Shown piece after piece: positions 11,346 to 23,121 of a stretch of DNA of 64,000 nt. The notes under the pieces were generated by a model. That model was not told the origin of the DNA. It ran no database searches and saw only the letters and a program-made list of their open reading frames with translations. Source of the DNA: Actinostola sp. cb2023 (Eukaryota > Cnidaria > Anthozoa > Actiniaria > Actinostolidae). Within the stretch, counting starts at the first letter, position 1; every line of letters starts with the position of its first letter. Location of the stretch: assembly GCA_033675265.1 (NCBI GenBank), contig JAUJYZ010001058.1:1398501-1462500 (forward strand), written 5' to 3'. A program made the translations under genes and the position numbers.

Positions 11346-11839
11346 ATGCGCGCGGTGAACGTACGTACGTGTAGCAGAAAATAAGTGACTTTAATTACAA
11401 ATTTTGCGATGAATTGAAAGTATGTGTAGCCCACCCTCGCGCACTTGTAGAGTTGCAAAAGAATAGTCTTTCTTGTTTCCATTACTAAAGGATAGCGGGT
11501 AAAAATGGAGATGCTAGAAAAATTAAACAAAATTATTATTATTATTAGTTGTTGTTGTTGTTGTTTTTGTTATTATTATTTCAAAAGTATGACCTCAGTG
11601 ATTTATTTGTTTTGAAATGTATAGCGTTTCTTATCGTTATCAGAGGTGATTCGAACGGTTTTGTACGGTACCCGGGATGGATTCGAGACCGGTACGACAT
11701 TTGTACGTTTAGACCTATTGTTTACACTAATCTTCATGCATATTATATCCTGAAGAATTCGGCTGGGAAACTACGAAAAGGTGCAATCGTGTTTGAATCC
11801 GTACCGGTATTGTAATAACAATCAAGTGTGTACAACTAG

Positions 11840-11853
11840 AATAAAACTTTATT
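11840..11853. promoter_or_regulatory. Possible two-way poly(A) signal AATAAAACTTTATT
   Basis: AATAAA on the plus strand and its complement TTTATT lie back to back between convergent genes A and B. It is about 1.45 kb past the gene A stop and 1 kb past the gene B stop, so use by either is uncertain. The left block has AATGAAACTTTATT at the same place. Confidence 0.3.
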
Positions 11854-12059
11854 ACCGTGTAAAAAGCCACTTAAAGTTTAATAAATGAATGCAATTCAAT
11901 GAGCGATTACGCACGTTTTACTACTTCTACTCGGATCAATTTGACTTTATATTGTTCCTGTCAGCAGTTGACATAGTGAAACAGGAGCAACAAGTTAAAA
12001 TAATGTAAAGTAGTTTTCCCACGCGCTAAAACTGTTTTAAACACATCTACAATAGCTGA

Positions 12060-12810
12060 TACAGTTGACTCAATCGTAAACGGTTCCAAGTCGAGGATAT
12101 CGGGTCAAGTTTTTGTTTTGACCCGATAGCCTCGACTTCGCTTACGAGAGATGTAACTTCAATATCGCTATTACAAACTAAGTTGACTCCATCTTACGAG
12201 AGATGGTCGCTTACGAGAGATGGTCGCTTACGAGAGATGGTCGCTTACGAGAGATGGTCGCTTACGAGAGATGGTCGCTTACGAGAGATGGTCGCTTACG
12301 AAAGATTTTAATTACAGTGATTACAGTATATGAGAAACAAACAGGGTTAGTTAGTCCGAGCGGAGCTCCTCATCACTTGAATACTGCATCGGTTCCCGTA
12401 AAGCCGTGAGCACGTGACGACTCGTGTGCGACACAATTTTAGCGCATTATCGCCCACGTTAAGAGCAATATTCGAAAGTTAATTTGTAGTTATAGAATCG
12501 TGTACATTACGACTCGTGTTCTGTGTGTAGTCTTTCTTTAGCCGATTACTAAAAACAACTAGCCAATATCACGATAGAATTGTTAGCACCTACTATAGAT
12601 TACCCTAATACAGTTGACTCTCTTTGAGCGACCACTCTCGTACGTAAGCGACCATCTCCCTTAAGCGACCACCTTTACGAAATCCCGTTTGTTTCTCATA
12701 TACTGTAATCACTGTAAGTATAAATTCTCTCGTAAGCGACCATCTCTCGTAAGCGACCACTAACTCCAGATCCCGGGGTGGTCGCTTACAAGGGAGTCAA
12801 CTGTACATAA
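12060..12810. repeat. GGTCGCTTACGAGAG palindromic repeats with a 17-bp tandem expansion
   Basis: A hairpin insertion (GATATCGGGTCAA / TTGACCCGATAGC) lies at 12090-12140. From 12186 to 12305 a 17-bp unit, ATGGTCGCTTACGAGAG, is repeated about seven times; the left block has only two or three. A second inverted cluster with CTCGTAAGCGACC lies at 12613-12800. The repeat keeps one frame open but is not coding. Confidence 0.75.
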
Positions 12811-12883
12811 AACGCATGTGCAAATCCACGTTGATCTTAACAGGTACTTACGGCTATTGATACAGGGCCGTTCTAGTGAAAGT

Positions 12884-13954
12884 TCACAAAACAACTTTTG
12901 TATGGCCTATTACCATAGAGCTTGGTCGCAATTCTTCTGGCAGGATTTCTTCGTTACTCAGCTTCATCTCACTGTCACGCAAATATCTACAAAACTTGAT
13001 TTTGTCCAAAGCGTCCTCCAGGGTGCCGTTCACATCTTCTTTCCTTGTTTGACTGTCTTCGATTGCTCCTTCCTTCACCTTTTGAGTGGCAGATACTTCA
13101 GAACTTGACTGCCTTTGAACCCCAGTGTTTCTTTGAGCGCTTCCCTTACGCGGCCCTCCCTTTAGATGTGGCAGCTGCGTGCCTGGCATAAGCAATTCTT
13201 TTCTTGTTAATAAGGGCGAAGAAGGTGCCGATCTTGAACCTGCCGCATTCACTGGGGCAGTTAAAGACGGAGCCGTTTGAGTCAAAGGTCTGTTCAGAAA
13301 CTTAGCAATATCATTCGAAAGCTCCCCCGCTGATCTTCTTCGAATTTCCTTTGGCAATGCCGCCGATAGACAATTGGTGGAACGAACCACTAAGTTCTCA
13401 TGATCCTTGGAAATCTCACAGGCAGATGCAGATCTTCTTCGATATTGGCTTGGAATTACTGCTGATAGACTATTTCCTGGTGGTAGTATGGAAGGTAGTT
13501 TGACTGAAGACTCCCATCCAGGGCCATCGAAGTCTGAAATCTCAATGGTTGGGGACCTTATTGAATCCGAGGCAGCCCTCACCCGACGGATATCTCTGCC
13601 TAAATGCAGCTCGGTGAGACTCTGACCGCTTGTTGCCGGCTCAGAAATCTTTCGAAACGTTGAATCAGATATTGGTGACCTCGTCAACAGAGAGCGGGAT
13701 TCGGGTTTCGGGCTTCGAGGACTTGTCGGTGCACTCGGAGATCGAGGTCTGTTCTCCGTATCTTCTATGGATATTTGCAACTGTGCTTTGCGTTTCTGGT
13801 AGAGAGCTTGTTTGAATTTGAGAGTGTTCATTTCCTTCTTGCTGACACACTGTAGTGATTTAATGGCGCTTTTCATGTTTTGTTCGGCCATGTTGTTGCG
13901 CATCATAGCATCCTTCATCGCAAAACTGACTTTGCCTTCCTTCAGCTGATTCAT
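12884..13954 (-). CDS. Gene B: CRYLR-family protein, single exon, function unknown
   Basis: A 356-residue frame starts at ATG 13954-13952 and ends TGA 12886-12884. The first 65 residues are charged and helical (MKSAIKSLQ, KFKQALYQKRKAQLQ), suggesting a coiled coil like that of gene A. The middle is rich in Ser, Pro and Arg (RPRSPSAPTSPRSPK). A segment occurs twice, LSAVIPSQYRRRSA and LSAALPKEIRRRSAGELSND, the second running into a likely amphipathic helix DIAKFLNR. Near the end are ALDKIKFCRYLRDSEMK and the C-terminal VIGHTKVVL, which resembles the end of gene A. No known domain was recognised. It is convergent with gene A, and a truncated copy lies at 5169-5700. An upstream non-coding exon cannot be excluded. 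Confidence 0.75.
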   Translation of the reverse strand: MNQLKEGKVSFAMKDAMMRNNMAEQNMKSAIKSLQCVSKKEMNTLKFKQALYQKRKAQLQISIEDTENRPRSPSAPTSPRSPKPESRSLLTRSPISDSTFRKISEPATSGQSLTELHLGRDIRRVRAASDSIRSPTIEISDFDGPGWESSVKLPSILPPGNSLSAVIPSQYRRRSASACEISKDHENLVVRSTNCLSAALPKEIRRRSAGELSNDIAKFLNRPLTQTAPSLTAPVNAAGSRSAPSSPLLTRKELLMPGTQLPHLKGGPRKGSAQRNTGVQRQSSSEVSATQKVKEGAIEDSQTRKEDVNGTLEDALDKIKFCRYLRDSEMKLSNEEILPEELRPSSMVIGHTKVVL

Positions 13955-15854
13955 CTTGAAAACTAGCTCAGTGTTTAACGTTACTCTTAATTTCTTTCTG
14001 AGTGCTTTTGCTGAGCTCTTAGTGATGTTTTGAGTCTGTAAGCTAACTTACAAACTTAGTATCCTTCTTTGATCGGCTCAGTTCCTTCAACAACAACCAG
14101 TTCCTTCAACACTGAACGCTTTTCAGTTATGTTATCTTTGGTAGTGATTAGTAATTCACTCCTGAAAACAAACTTTCACTCTGAAATTATGTTTCGTTTC
14201 CTTCGTGTGCAGCACAATTCAGAGATTCTGCTTTGATTTTCTTGGTGCCAATCAGCTGGATAGTAACTTCCTCTAGTAACTACTGTAGTAGCTCTAGTAA
14301 CTCTATAGATTGACTCTTATGCAAATCTAGATGGATTTGATTGTATACTGGGTTAGTATATTGTTTTTCAATTCTTTAGAGTTACAGTCAATTAGTCATC
14401 GTGTATAAAGCGTTTAAAACAAAACAATGAAAATGTATGTTAAAACTACTAGTTGCCAACAACCAATGTGTTGTATATCTCTAAGTGTGATGCAAATTAT
14501 GTCGGGTATACTGCCCTACACTTGCACCAACGCGTTAATGATTAGAACATAAGAACTCGGCTATTTGTGGAGTGTACGTTACGTCATAGTTGCCATATTG
14601 GTTCCCAAATACAAAGCATTCTTCATTAGCTTCTCTTGTTGGTTCATCCATAGTTCATCCAACATGGCGGGTGCATCTTTGTTATTGTTTATTTCTCACG
14701 GGATTTTCGGTCGCGTGGTTGCACACGAAAAGGATCAGAAAACACCCATAGACCATCTCAGCTAAAAGAAGTGCACGAACAAGTTTGACTGCCTCATCTA
14801 CGAAATGCTCTTTATAAAGTACATTACTGACTGACTTTTCGTGCCAAGTTATTTACTTATTAATAGTTTTTTCTACATACCCTTGGGATTTATACTCCAT
14901 AGGGTTCATTATTTAATGACTTTTCTATTGTTCTTTACTGTATATATATCTATTTAGATTTTATCCTCATTTTTTGACTTGATAATGACGTGAGTAGCGT
15001 CGCCGAAACTCGTCGACTTTTTATAGCTTTTGTTCTGATGGATTTTAAGAATATTTTAGCGTTCAATTTTTCTATAAAATTATAAGTTTTCTCCTAAAAA
15101 TTGTTTTTTTTCCCAAACTTTTGATTTTATGTTAAAAAATAAATAATTGATTAATAAAAATGGATTGATTTACTGATCGCCTCAATGGCATATATATTTA
15201 ACTATTATAAGCAAATCGAACATATTTGAAAAAGAAGTTAAAACTGAGTTCAAAGAAAAAACTGAAGACCGAGATCGAGTCCAGGAATCGAACACTGCCG
15301 GACTCATCAGATTCGAGCGACCAAAGTATTCACGCGAGCCACGGGCCATAGTAATTTGCACAACAATAGACAGCCCATCCACAAGATACACTGGGATATC
15401 AATAAGCGTGCACGATAGCCTAGCGGTGCGGGGCAGTTATTTAGTGGGCCTAGGATCCGACTGTTCCCTCCCTCTTTGGCTATACTACGGCTGGTTGGTG
15501 TAATGCTCGCTAGCGTGGATAAGGCCGAAATCTTCATCCTATACGGAACATTTACTATACATTTTCCTTTACTTTAATTCCTTTACAAATTAACATGATG
15601 TGATATATTCGGCGATTTGTCTGGATGCATGGTCCTTTACAAAATTCACAAAATTCATTTCATTTAAACTAATTGGGGCCGTGAGATCGAATCCCAGCCA
15701 GGGCACATTTTTCTTTTTGTTTTTGTTTTTGTTTTTCTATTTCTTTTTCTTTTTCTTTTTCTTTCATACTTTTCTTTGTTGATTTTTCAAAACTAATCGC
15801 CGATTTCAATCCCTAACTTAAAAAGTATAACGATTACCGTAGAATTACGATAGT
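13955..15854. other. Intergenic; no gene recognised
   Basis: This is the 5' flank of gene B followed by AT-rich sequence. A tRNA-like B box (GTTCGATTCC on the minus strand, about 15282-15291) and an A-box-like TAGCCTAGCGG on the plus strand near 15417 suggest tRNA-derived SINE remnants, but no cloverleaf could be built. A T-rich TTTTTG/TTTTTC run lies at 15712-15766. Confidence 0.4.
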
Positions 15855-16359
15855 AACGGCCCCCGTTACTTTCGAATTTTTGAGCAAGCCAAAGGGGCCG
15901 TTACTTTCGAGTAGCCGTTACTTTGGGATGAAAAAACACATTTGCAAACACAAAACAGAACGAGATATATTATGTTATGTCAAAAGGTCATCCACATGCT
16001 AAATTCTGCGATATTTATTCACAACAATCTACAAGATTACAAAGTAAACTGTAACAAATACCGGTATACTATACATTGAAAGTTCTAAGTGTTCAATAAT
16101 ACTGTTAATACCGTATTAGCAGACGGTGATGGCCAGTCCTGCACTTAGGGGGACCGTTACTTTCGGGGGGGGGGGGGGGGGGGGGGGGGGGGACGTTACT
16201 TTCGGGATTTATAAAGAAAGGCAAAAACTAACGTACTTTACTTTCGGAGGGCCGTTATTTTTTCGATTATTTGTGTCAGCGGGTTACCCCGTTATGCTCT
16301 ATCGGAATTCTAGTGTGAAGCGCATCATACCCTCTACCCCCCGAAAATGGTATTTACCA

Positions 16360-16390
<31 letters not shown>

Positions 16391-16395
16391 GTATT
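15855..16395. repeat. CCGTTACTTTCG dispersed repeat with poly-G and poly-C runs
   Basis: At least five direct occurrences of CCGTTACTTTCG or close variants lie between 15860 and 16255. They are interrupted by a G-run at about 16165-16192 and a C-run at about 16360-16388. A similar piece lies at 22905-22940. The 3' half belongs to the tandem duplication that starts at about 16056. Confidence 0.7.
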
Positions 16396-16535
16396 TGAAT
16401 TTTGATTTAATTAAAATTGAATTACCTAATTTTATCCAATGTTTGAACCTTTCCTTTAATTTATTCTACACTTTCTTTATTAACATTTTGTTGCATCCAC
16501 ACGATATGATTTCAAGTGTTCTTTTTGATGGAGCT

Positions 16536-19500
16536 TTACTTGGTACACACTGCGCATGTCAGTTCCCGTCCCTCCACGTAGGGTTTACAAGGCAGAGAGC
16601 CACACCTCCCCTCGACAGCGTACAACAAAGCACCTTCAAGATTGCGTTTCGTTCCAGGGACAGTTTCTGCATCTTGGTCAACGCAGATGAAATCTTTCTG
16701 GCTTGAGTAATTGTAATAGGCAGACATGAGGAATCCCCAGTACTCTCTTGCCCATCCCGCGGGACACTCGTATGTTGCCGGAACCATCAGCTTAGCATTG
16801 CGGGTTTGAACATAGCATACAGCACAAGGAACATCGTGGTCGTGGAGGTTAGTTTTGGTGAATCGATTGTAGCTGCCACCCACTTCTTCGTACTCAGCTC
16901 CGTACATGTACGCTGATGTTTGGTGACCATCTTTGTATCTCCAGTACTTGGGGGACTCGGTCAGACATACATAGTTCGAACCACCGCCTGGGTGATCATA
17001 CCTTTCTCCCCCTACACGACCTGTGAAAGAATAATGACAGTTTACAAACACCTACGCAACAGAATTCTATTCAAGCAGGGGCGTGGTTACCTTTGTAGAC
17101 GAGGTCAGCTCCATTAGGACACGTGGTCTTTCCCCAGCGTACGTACTGAACACCACCACTTTTAGGACCAGGACGACCTCTTACTCCCTGATGACCACGT
17201 GAACCTTGCGAACCTGGTCTTCCTAAAGGGATGAATTGATATGATACTAAATAGTACTAACAGACTTTAGAGGCGACACGACTAGCTCTCACGCTCACTT
17301 CTTACTACACTATATTTTATATACACCCAACACTCATCTCACTATTTTACTGAGGGATCGAGGAAAACCAGAGTACCAAGAGAAACCCTCGAAGCAGGGG
17401 AGAGAACGAACTGACAAACTCAACTCACATGAATTTCCGGGTTCGGGATTTGATGACCTGGCACCAAAGCGGTAGCGTAGCGAGTGCTCTCACCCGGCAC
17501 CCAACCACCCTTCCTCCCCTATGATCATGAGCTTGAATATACACTAGACACAAACACGAACCATACCTCGTAGAACTGCGGACCCAGGGTGACCATCGCG
17601 ACCATCTCGTCCTGAAAGTATTTAATGCAAATATATAAGATGAAGACAACTTTCGTTTCATATTTCTTTAAGTACAGGTGGTGATTATACACCAATATAC
17701 ACATTTCGTCTAAAGAGGATGAGGAAATACAGTAATTAAGTTTTATCTTTTAGATAACCTCTTGGGCCAGTTAAGCCATGCTGGCCATCTTTTCCTGCTA
17801 ATCCATTGCGACCATATTTTCCTGGTATTCCATTGCGACCATATTTTCCTGGTAAACCATCGCGACCGTCCTTGCCTTGAAAGATAAGAAAAGTTATGTT
17901 GTCTTTTATGACAAAAAAGCCTTGTCTCTATATAGGTTGTTGATTTATAAAAACGCGCACTCTTCAAACCTTGCAAATTAGTAGTTGCACATTTTCAATG
18001 TCCAAGGTTATCGACCACATATCAGTCAAGGTTCTTTGCTTTCATCAGGGCGTGTTTCACGCACATGATTTTGTTAATTAAACTAGTTTCGTTCTCACAC
18101 GAACCTCCTCAGTTCGCTAATAATCCAATATGTGACGAAGGTAACTGGAACCAGCTTTACTTGAATATGAGATTTACAATTTTACCAACTGAATAAAATG
18201 CAGATGTAATTGGACAGGTTTTGGACATTTCCAAAGAATTTCCATGGTTTGACTCATTGAGTCACTTGAGGTCACATCTTAACAGACAGCAAGCTTTTGA
18301 TTTTTACCTGCATTGTTTCCCAATGTATTCATAAAATGAAATCCTAAACAGATTTCTTTACACAGAAACACTGTCTGGTAAACTTACACATTTTAGCGTT
18401 TTCAAAAAAAAACCCACATGTATCCAGTATTGCGTTTTTATGCAGTATAGTGTATAATAATAATACCGTAATAATAATATAATTATCTTTAGCCAGGGTA
18501 AACCCTATATATACTCAGCAGCAGCAGCAGCACAGTGTTTTTACGCAGCACAGTGTTTTTACGCGGCACAGTGTTTTTACGCAGCACAGTGTTTTTACGC
18601 GGCACAGTGTTTTTACGCAGCACAGTGTTTTTACGCAGCACAGTGTTTTTACGCGGCACAGTGTTTTTACGCAGCACAGCACAGTGTTTTTACGCGGCAC
18701 AGCACAGTGTTTTTACGCAGCACAGTGTTTTTACGCCGCACAGTGTTTTTACGTAGTGATTTTTCTTCTGCGCATAAAGTTTTGTGTTTTATGCATTTCA
18801 ACCCGCCGTCTCAGTTTTTCAGGCGTAGAAATGAGACTAAATATTAATTGGCATGCATTCAACCAAATATATCAAAGTGAAGGGCACTTGGTACTGACCT
18901 GGCTTTCCTGGGACTCCGGGTATCCCTGGTGCTCCAGACTTGCAACCTGAAAATTAAAAAATAACTTTCAATATCGACAAACATCGAACTCCAAAGAGCT
19001 GAGAGAACATAAAAAGGAAAAAGAAAATATAAACCGAAAATAGCTTGATTTTGAATGAACTTTTTCGGCTGGGGGGTAAACTCCGGTTTCTTAGCTGGAG
19101 TTTTTGCAGTACACTTTGTAACCGCTTATCTATGGTCTATTCTGAGGGAATCAATGTAAGTGTGTGTATACGTAAAATATGTAGAAATGGATTTTAGCTA
19201 TGTAAAATTATTAGAAAATACTTTTGACATAACGACTTATAAATGTCAAAAATAATCGTTATTTGCAGGAACATACCTTGACTTGTTTCCAAGCGTTTTT
19301 CCAAGCGTAAGAGTTATCTCTCTATCTTAATGTTTTATCCTACAATTCCAATACAATATACTGATTAAAAAGCTATATATAACGCGCGCTCTGATGGTTA
19401 AAGCGTGCGAGACGTGTCCATAACTCAATAGACCCTATGCACGAGTGCTGATTTTCGAGATCAGGATACTAGAATATTTTGACATAAAAATAAGCTTTCA

Positions 19501-21177
19501 TCTGAAAAAGCAATTATAATTTTTGGAAATTTTCAAAAGTATTGGATCTCGCGAAGATATCGTAAATACATGTATAGGGTTTAGTATGGGATTTTGCCGT
19601 CATGTGTACACAGCACTCTTTCATTAATTCATCAATTGTAATTTCAGGTTTAACATGTTCCACTAAAATACAATATTATATAAGATTAGTGTAAAACAGG
19701 ACGAAATGACATACCGCGCGCTTATGAACGTTGGTTAATTATACACCAGAACGAGGCGTACGCAGACATCAAAATCCCATATAACTATAAATGTCACTTA
19801 CGATATCTTCGCGGGAGTTTTTCCAATACTTTTGAAATTTTCAAATACAGTTGATGAATAACAGATAGTTATTTTTATGTCAAAAGACAGTATTCTGATC
19901 TCGAGGCCACGTGCATAGACGTATTGTTATGAGTGGTGACCGACAATACAGTCATGTACAGAAGCTACATGACTATTCAGTTTATAAAATGAAAGGGAAA
20001 AAACTGAGTAATAGATACATATATGAGCACTCGTTGTGGCTCGATATTTTAATTCATATACAGTACAGTTGCGAATATTGTATGTATACTGTTGTATATC
20101 ATACAGCGATTGCAAAAATTCTGTAAAATCTCAATATATCGATATATCAATATATAGTAATTTGCATACTCCTAATTCTTTGATTTTAGCTATTATTAAA
20201 CCTGAATCTAAACCCAAGTAACCTTTGTAGTATATACACCTGTTTTCAAAAACGTTGTCCCCAAAATACAAAATAGTAAATAGTAGGTATGTAACAGTAA
20301 AAACAATTGAAGTTCAGCTTGAGTGCATTTCTTTTGTCTCTAATTAATTCCTTTCTACTATTTACTATTTTGTATTTTGTAAATGGACACCGTTTTTGAA
20401 AACCAGGATATATTGATAAAACAATTGAAATATTTGATTTTTAGAGGGCTTTTGCAAATTTATGATGGAAATTACCCACAATGCACCCGATATATCGATA
20501 TAAGTTTGGCCGAGAAAAATGTTTAAAGATTTTGTATCCGAGTACGGCTATGATTTCTATTGTGTTTTAATTTCCTGATGAACTGTCAATGAATATATGA
20601 TAAAATCAATTGAATGCATGTGAAGCGTAATCACAAGAGGCTTATCTCACTGAAACTGAGACCAACGTCTTGAAAGCGCACGAGAGTAGGACACGTTGCG
20701 CTGTCTTATATCATATTAATTTCTAGATAGAGAAAAGAAAAGCTCTGCGTACCAAACGTCGGGGCCCATTCATATTACACAAGCTTAACACTCGATGGTG
20801 CCAGTGATTCCCTTTTATCATGCGGTCATTAGAACATTAGTTCAAAATCAACTAAAGTACAAAACTCTATCAAACATACTTGATAAATCAAACAAATAAA
20901 ATAGACTCGAGTCAATTGCAAGTGAGCCAAATTGGAAACCAGTATTGTTGTATTTGTTCAGTGTTTGTTAACCCACTCAAAATAAAGATTATTATAACTG
21001 AAGTACCCCTTACCTTTCTAAGGATTCCTTCAAGACTTTGACCACATCACTCAGAGTTTTAAGACTCGCTTGGTTTCGTTTCTCGACACCATGGACTTCT
21101 TGTGCATCACTGTTTGCAACCCCCCAAAACATGGCCGCAAGGGTGATTGCAGCAAGGAATACAGCTTTGAACAACAT
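16536..21177 (-). CDS. Short-chain collagen C4-like gene, copy 1 (exon 2 probably broken)
   Basis: Minus-strand exons are: exon 1 21177-21014 (signal peptide MLFKAVFLAAITLAAMFWG, then VEKR and a helical stretch), exon 3 18946-18899, exon 4 17875-17759, exon 5 17611-17567, exon 6 17222-17091 and the last exon 17020-16536. Exons 3-6 begin with a split Gly codon and encode Gly-X-Y, then GVQYVRWGKTTCPNGADLVY. The last exon encodes the cysteine-bearing domain ending LTCAVCTK. This domain architecture is that of sponge and cnidarian short-chain collagen C4, an extracellular-matrix protein. In copy 2 exon 2 is 29 bp; here only its 3' part and donor (19277) remain and the TAG acceptor is missing. Without it exons 1 and 3 do not join in frame, so full-length product is doubtful. 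Confidence 0.8.
18521..18760. repeat. 18-bp minisatellite GCAGCACAGTGTTTTTAC in a collagen intron (copy 1)
   Basis: About thirteen units of GCAGCACAGTGTTTTTAC (variants with GCGGCACAG) follow a short CAG run. It lies between exons 3 and 4 of collagen copy 1 and matches a differently arranged array at 26331-26620. Open frames in it are by-products of the 18-bp period. Confidence 0.9.
19430..19923. mobile_element. MITE, about 490 bp, private to collagen copy 1
   Basis: Long imperfect inverted ends (CCTATGCACG...TTTTGACATAAAAATAA...TTTTCAAAAGTATTGGA and complement) bound the insertion. The matching place in copy 2 (near 27354, CATAACTCAATATGGTTATGAG) is empty, so it inserted after the duplication. 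No coding capacity was seen. Confidence 0.7.
20235..20410. mobile_element. Small MITE with TATACACCTGTTTTCAAAAA ends
   Basis: The inverted arms run about 48 bp, from CACCTGTTTTCAAAAACG through AAAATACAAAATAGTAAA and back. The ends resemble the element at 55496-55804, suggesting one family with TATA at its borders. It is absent from collagen copy 2. Confidence 0.65.
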
Positions 21178-22141
21178 TGGAGATCGATAGAATCAGTGAA
21201 CAACTTCAAAAATCCACGCAAAAACAGTCGAAACAACTTGTTGTTGAATAGATTGGTTATAGAAAACTGTCCACACAGAACTCTGTGTATAGTGAACCAC
21301 TTTGTAAACTTGCACTTACATCTTAACTAAACAATATGTATACAATTTCAAAAACAAGAAAATACACGAATATATCTTTTGTTTTCATGGATCCATTTCA
21401 GCAGTAAAATGTATAATTCTTGTCATGCAAAATTGAACTCAATTCATTTTTATTTGAAAATTTGCATAACGTTTATAAACTTTCCTACGTTTTTATTTCC
21501 TATATTTTTCATGATAATTGAAACATGGTCCTTAATTATACCTCGTGGTATTTATTGTGCTTTTTTGACTTTAGTTAACATCATTTCTGTGAAACAAAGA
21601 AAAGGAGAATTTATGCTCATTTTTTTCGACATTGTCAGATATCATGCACCTATAGTATCGTTGCTTAGAAACACCTGTACAGCAGGAAGTTTTGATCAGG
21701 GACAGATTCAGCTATTGGGACTTCTTGGTACAACTAGGGCAGTCAACAACTTATATGTACCACTCTTTAAATTATTTGACATTATTAAACTAATATTTAT
21801 AGGGAATCAAGGGTGGTGGAGTGAGTTGAGTTTGTCAGTTCGTTCCAGTCTCCTTTGCTTCGAGGGTTTTTTACTCAACGGTTTTCCTCCCTCAGTAAAA
21901 ACGAACAATATTTCGATCTGAGCTGTGCTCTGTGGTCAGACATGGGTCGTATGGTGGCTGCATAGTGCGCCTTTATATGCCTTCGACTCGGCCACGTTGA
22001 GCTGCGTCCTTCGTATTTCAACTGCCGGCTGCAATGAGGATGATTAACCCTCAAATAAAAAAAGATACGCGAGAGTAGAGACTGGGGCTGACGTAATTCA
22101 CGTTTGTACGTAGAACTGAGCCGTATTCGGATTCACCGTTC

Positions 22142-22316
22142 ATATCACCACAGGGAGCCCAAGCTCATTATCTGTGAAGACCGTTTTATTTGCATATTTA
22201 CAGTAAATGTATGTGGCTTTGAATCATCCCTCCGAATATTTCAAGATTTTTTTACTGTAAATATGCAAATAAAACGGTCTTCACAGATAATGAGCTTGGG
22301 TTCCCTGTGATATCAC
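22142..22316. repeat. Hairpin element with about 66-bp arms (unit 1)
   Basis: ATATCACCACAGGGAGCCCA through TTTGCATATTTACAGTAAA is repeated in inverted order after a loop of about 45 bases. The arms are almost perfectly complementary. The unit 2 counterpart is at 29175-29347. Confidence 0.85.
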
Positions 22317-22358
22317 AAAATACGACACATTGACTTGGTGCTCCTTCTATGCTGGCAG

Positions 22359-22413
22359 GTCGTGTAGGGGGAGAAAGGTATAATCACTTAGGTGGTGGTT
22401 CAAACTATATGTA
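22359..22413 (+). pseudogene. Inverted fragment of the collagen last exon (unit 1)
   Basis: After a GGCAG acceptor-like sequence the first 55 bases match the start of the collagen last exon (GRVGGERYNHLGGGSNY) on the opposite strand to the gene. Similarity ends at 22413 where the sequence at 22414-22815 begins. It is the truncated counterpart of 29390-29881. Confidence 0.75.
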
Positions 22414-22815
22414 CCGTAAATGCTCGATTTAGTTACCCGGGCGCCTATAATTTTATAGACCTCTAAGGGGAGGCGCTTATTCGAGGGGGGGCGCTTACTG
22501 GAAGCAGGGCGCTTATCAATCTTTTCTTTATTACCGGTATACGGTACTGTAACATACATATACAGTGAATAAAAATAGTAAACATGTAATGTGCGGTACT
22601 CAGTTGGTAAACGCAACACTTTTTTCGGTTCTTATGGTTCTACGGTTCTATAGTGTTCTAGTCAATGTCTTCTTCATTATTTTATTAGATAGTAGTACAA
22701 TAGAGTTGTTTCCTGCATTTCTTTTAGGGGGAGGGCGGCGCTTATTGGAAGGGGGGGCGCTTATAACTTTTTTAGACCTCTAGGGGTGGGGGGGGGGGGG
22801 GGGCGCTTATTCCAT
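22414..22815. repeat. Dispersed repeat with GGCGCTTATTCGAGG and G-run, at the duplication junction
   Basis: Inverted and direct copies of GGCGCTTAT with GACCTCTAGGGG occur at both ends (22433-22510 and 22725-22812), with a G-run at about 22783-22803. It looks like a MITE inserted where unit 1 meets unit 2. No gene was seen. Confidence 0.65.
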
Positions 22816-23121
22816 AAATACCGGTATACTATACATTGAAAGTTCTAAGTGTTCAATAACACTGTTAATACTGTATTAGCAGACTGTGATGGCTAGTCCT
22901 GCACTTAGGGGGACCGTTACATTAGGGGGGTCGTTACTATCGGAATTCAAAGATATCCCAACCCCCTTCCCCTGGGTATTTAATTTTTTGATTTAATTAA
23001 AATTGAATTACCTAATTTTATCCAATGTTTGAACCTTTTATTTAATTTATTCTACACTTTCTTTTTTAACATTTTGTTGTATCCACACGATATGATTTCA
23101 AGTGTTCCTTTTAATGGAGTT

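Larger units (their letters stand above)
16056..22413. repeat. Tandem duplication, unit 1
   Basis: Sequence from AAATACCGGTATACTATACA at 16056 onward is matched by 22816 onward, through the collagen gene, its introns, the upstream hairpin and an inverted last-exon fragment. Homology ends at about 22413, where other sequence intervenes. Unit 1 has two private insertions (19430-19923 and about 20235-20410) and lacks the 1275-bp element found in unit 2. Confidence 0.85.

Noticed and set aside
10340..11530. Open frames of 77-359 codons on both strands over the right minisatellite
   Set aside because: By-product of the stop-free 15-bp unit; no ATG context, splice signals or domain supports coding.
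15182..15537. Possible tRNA gene suggested by A- and B-box-like sequences
   Set aside because: The boxes are on opposite strands or badly spaced and no cloverleaf forms; at most SINE remnants.
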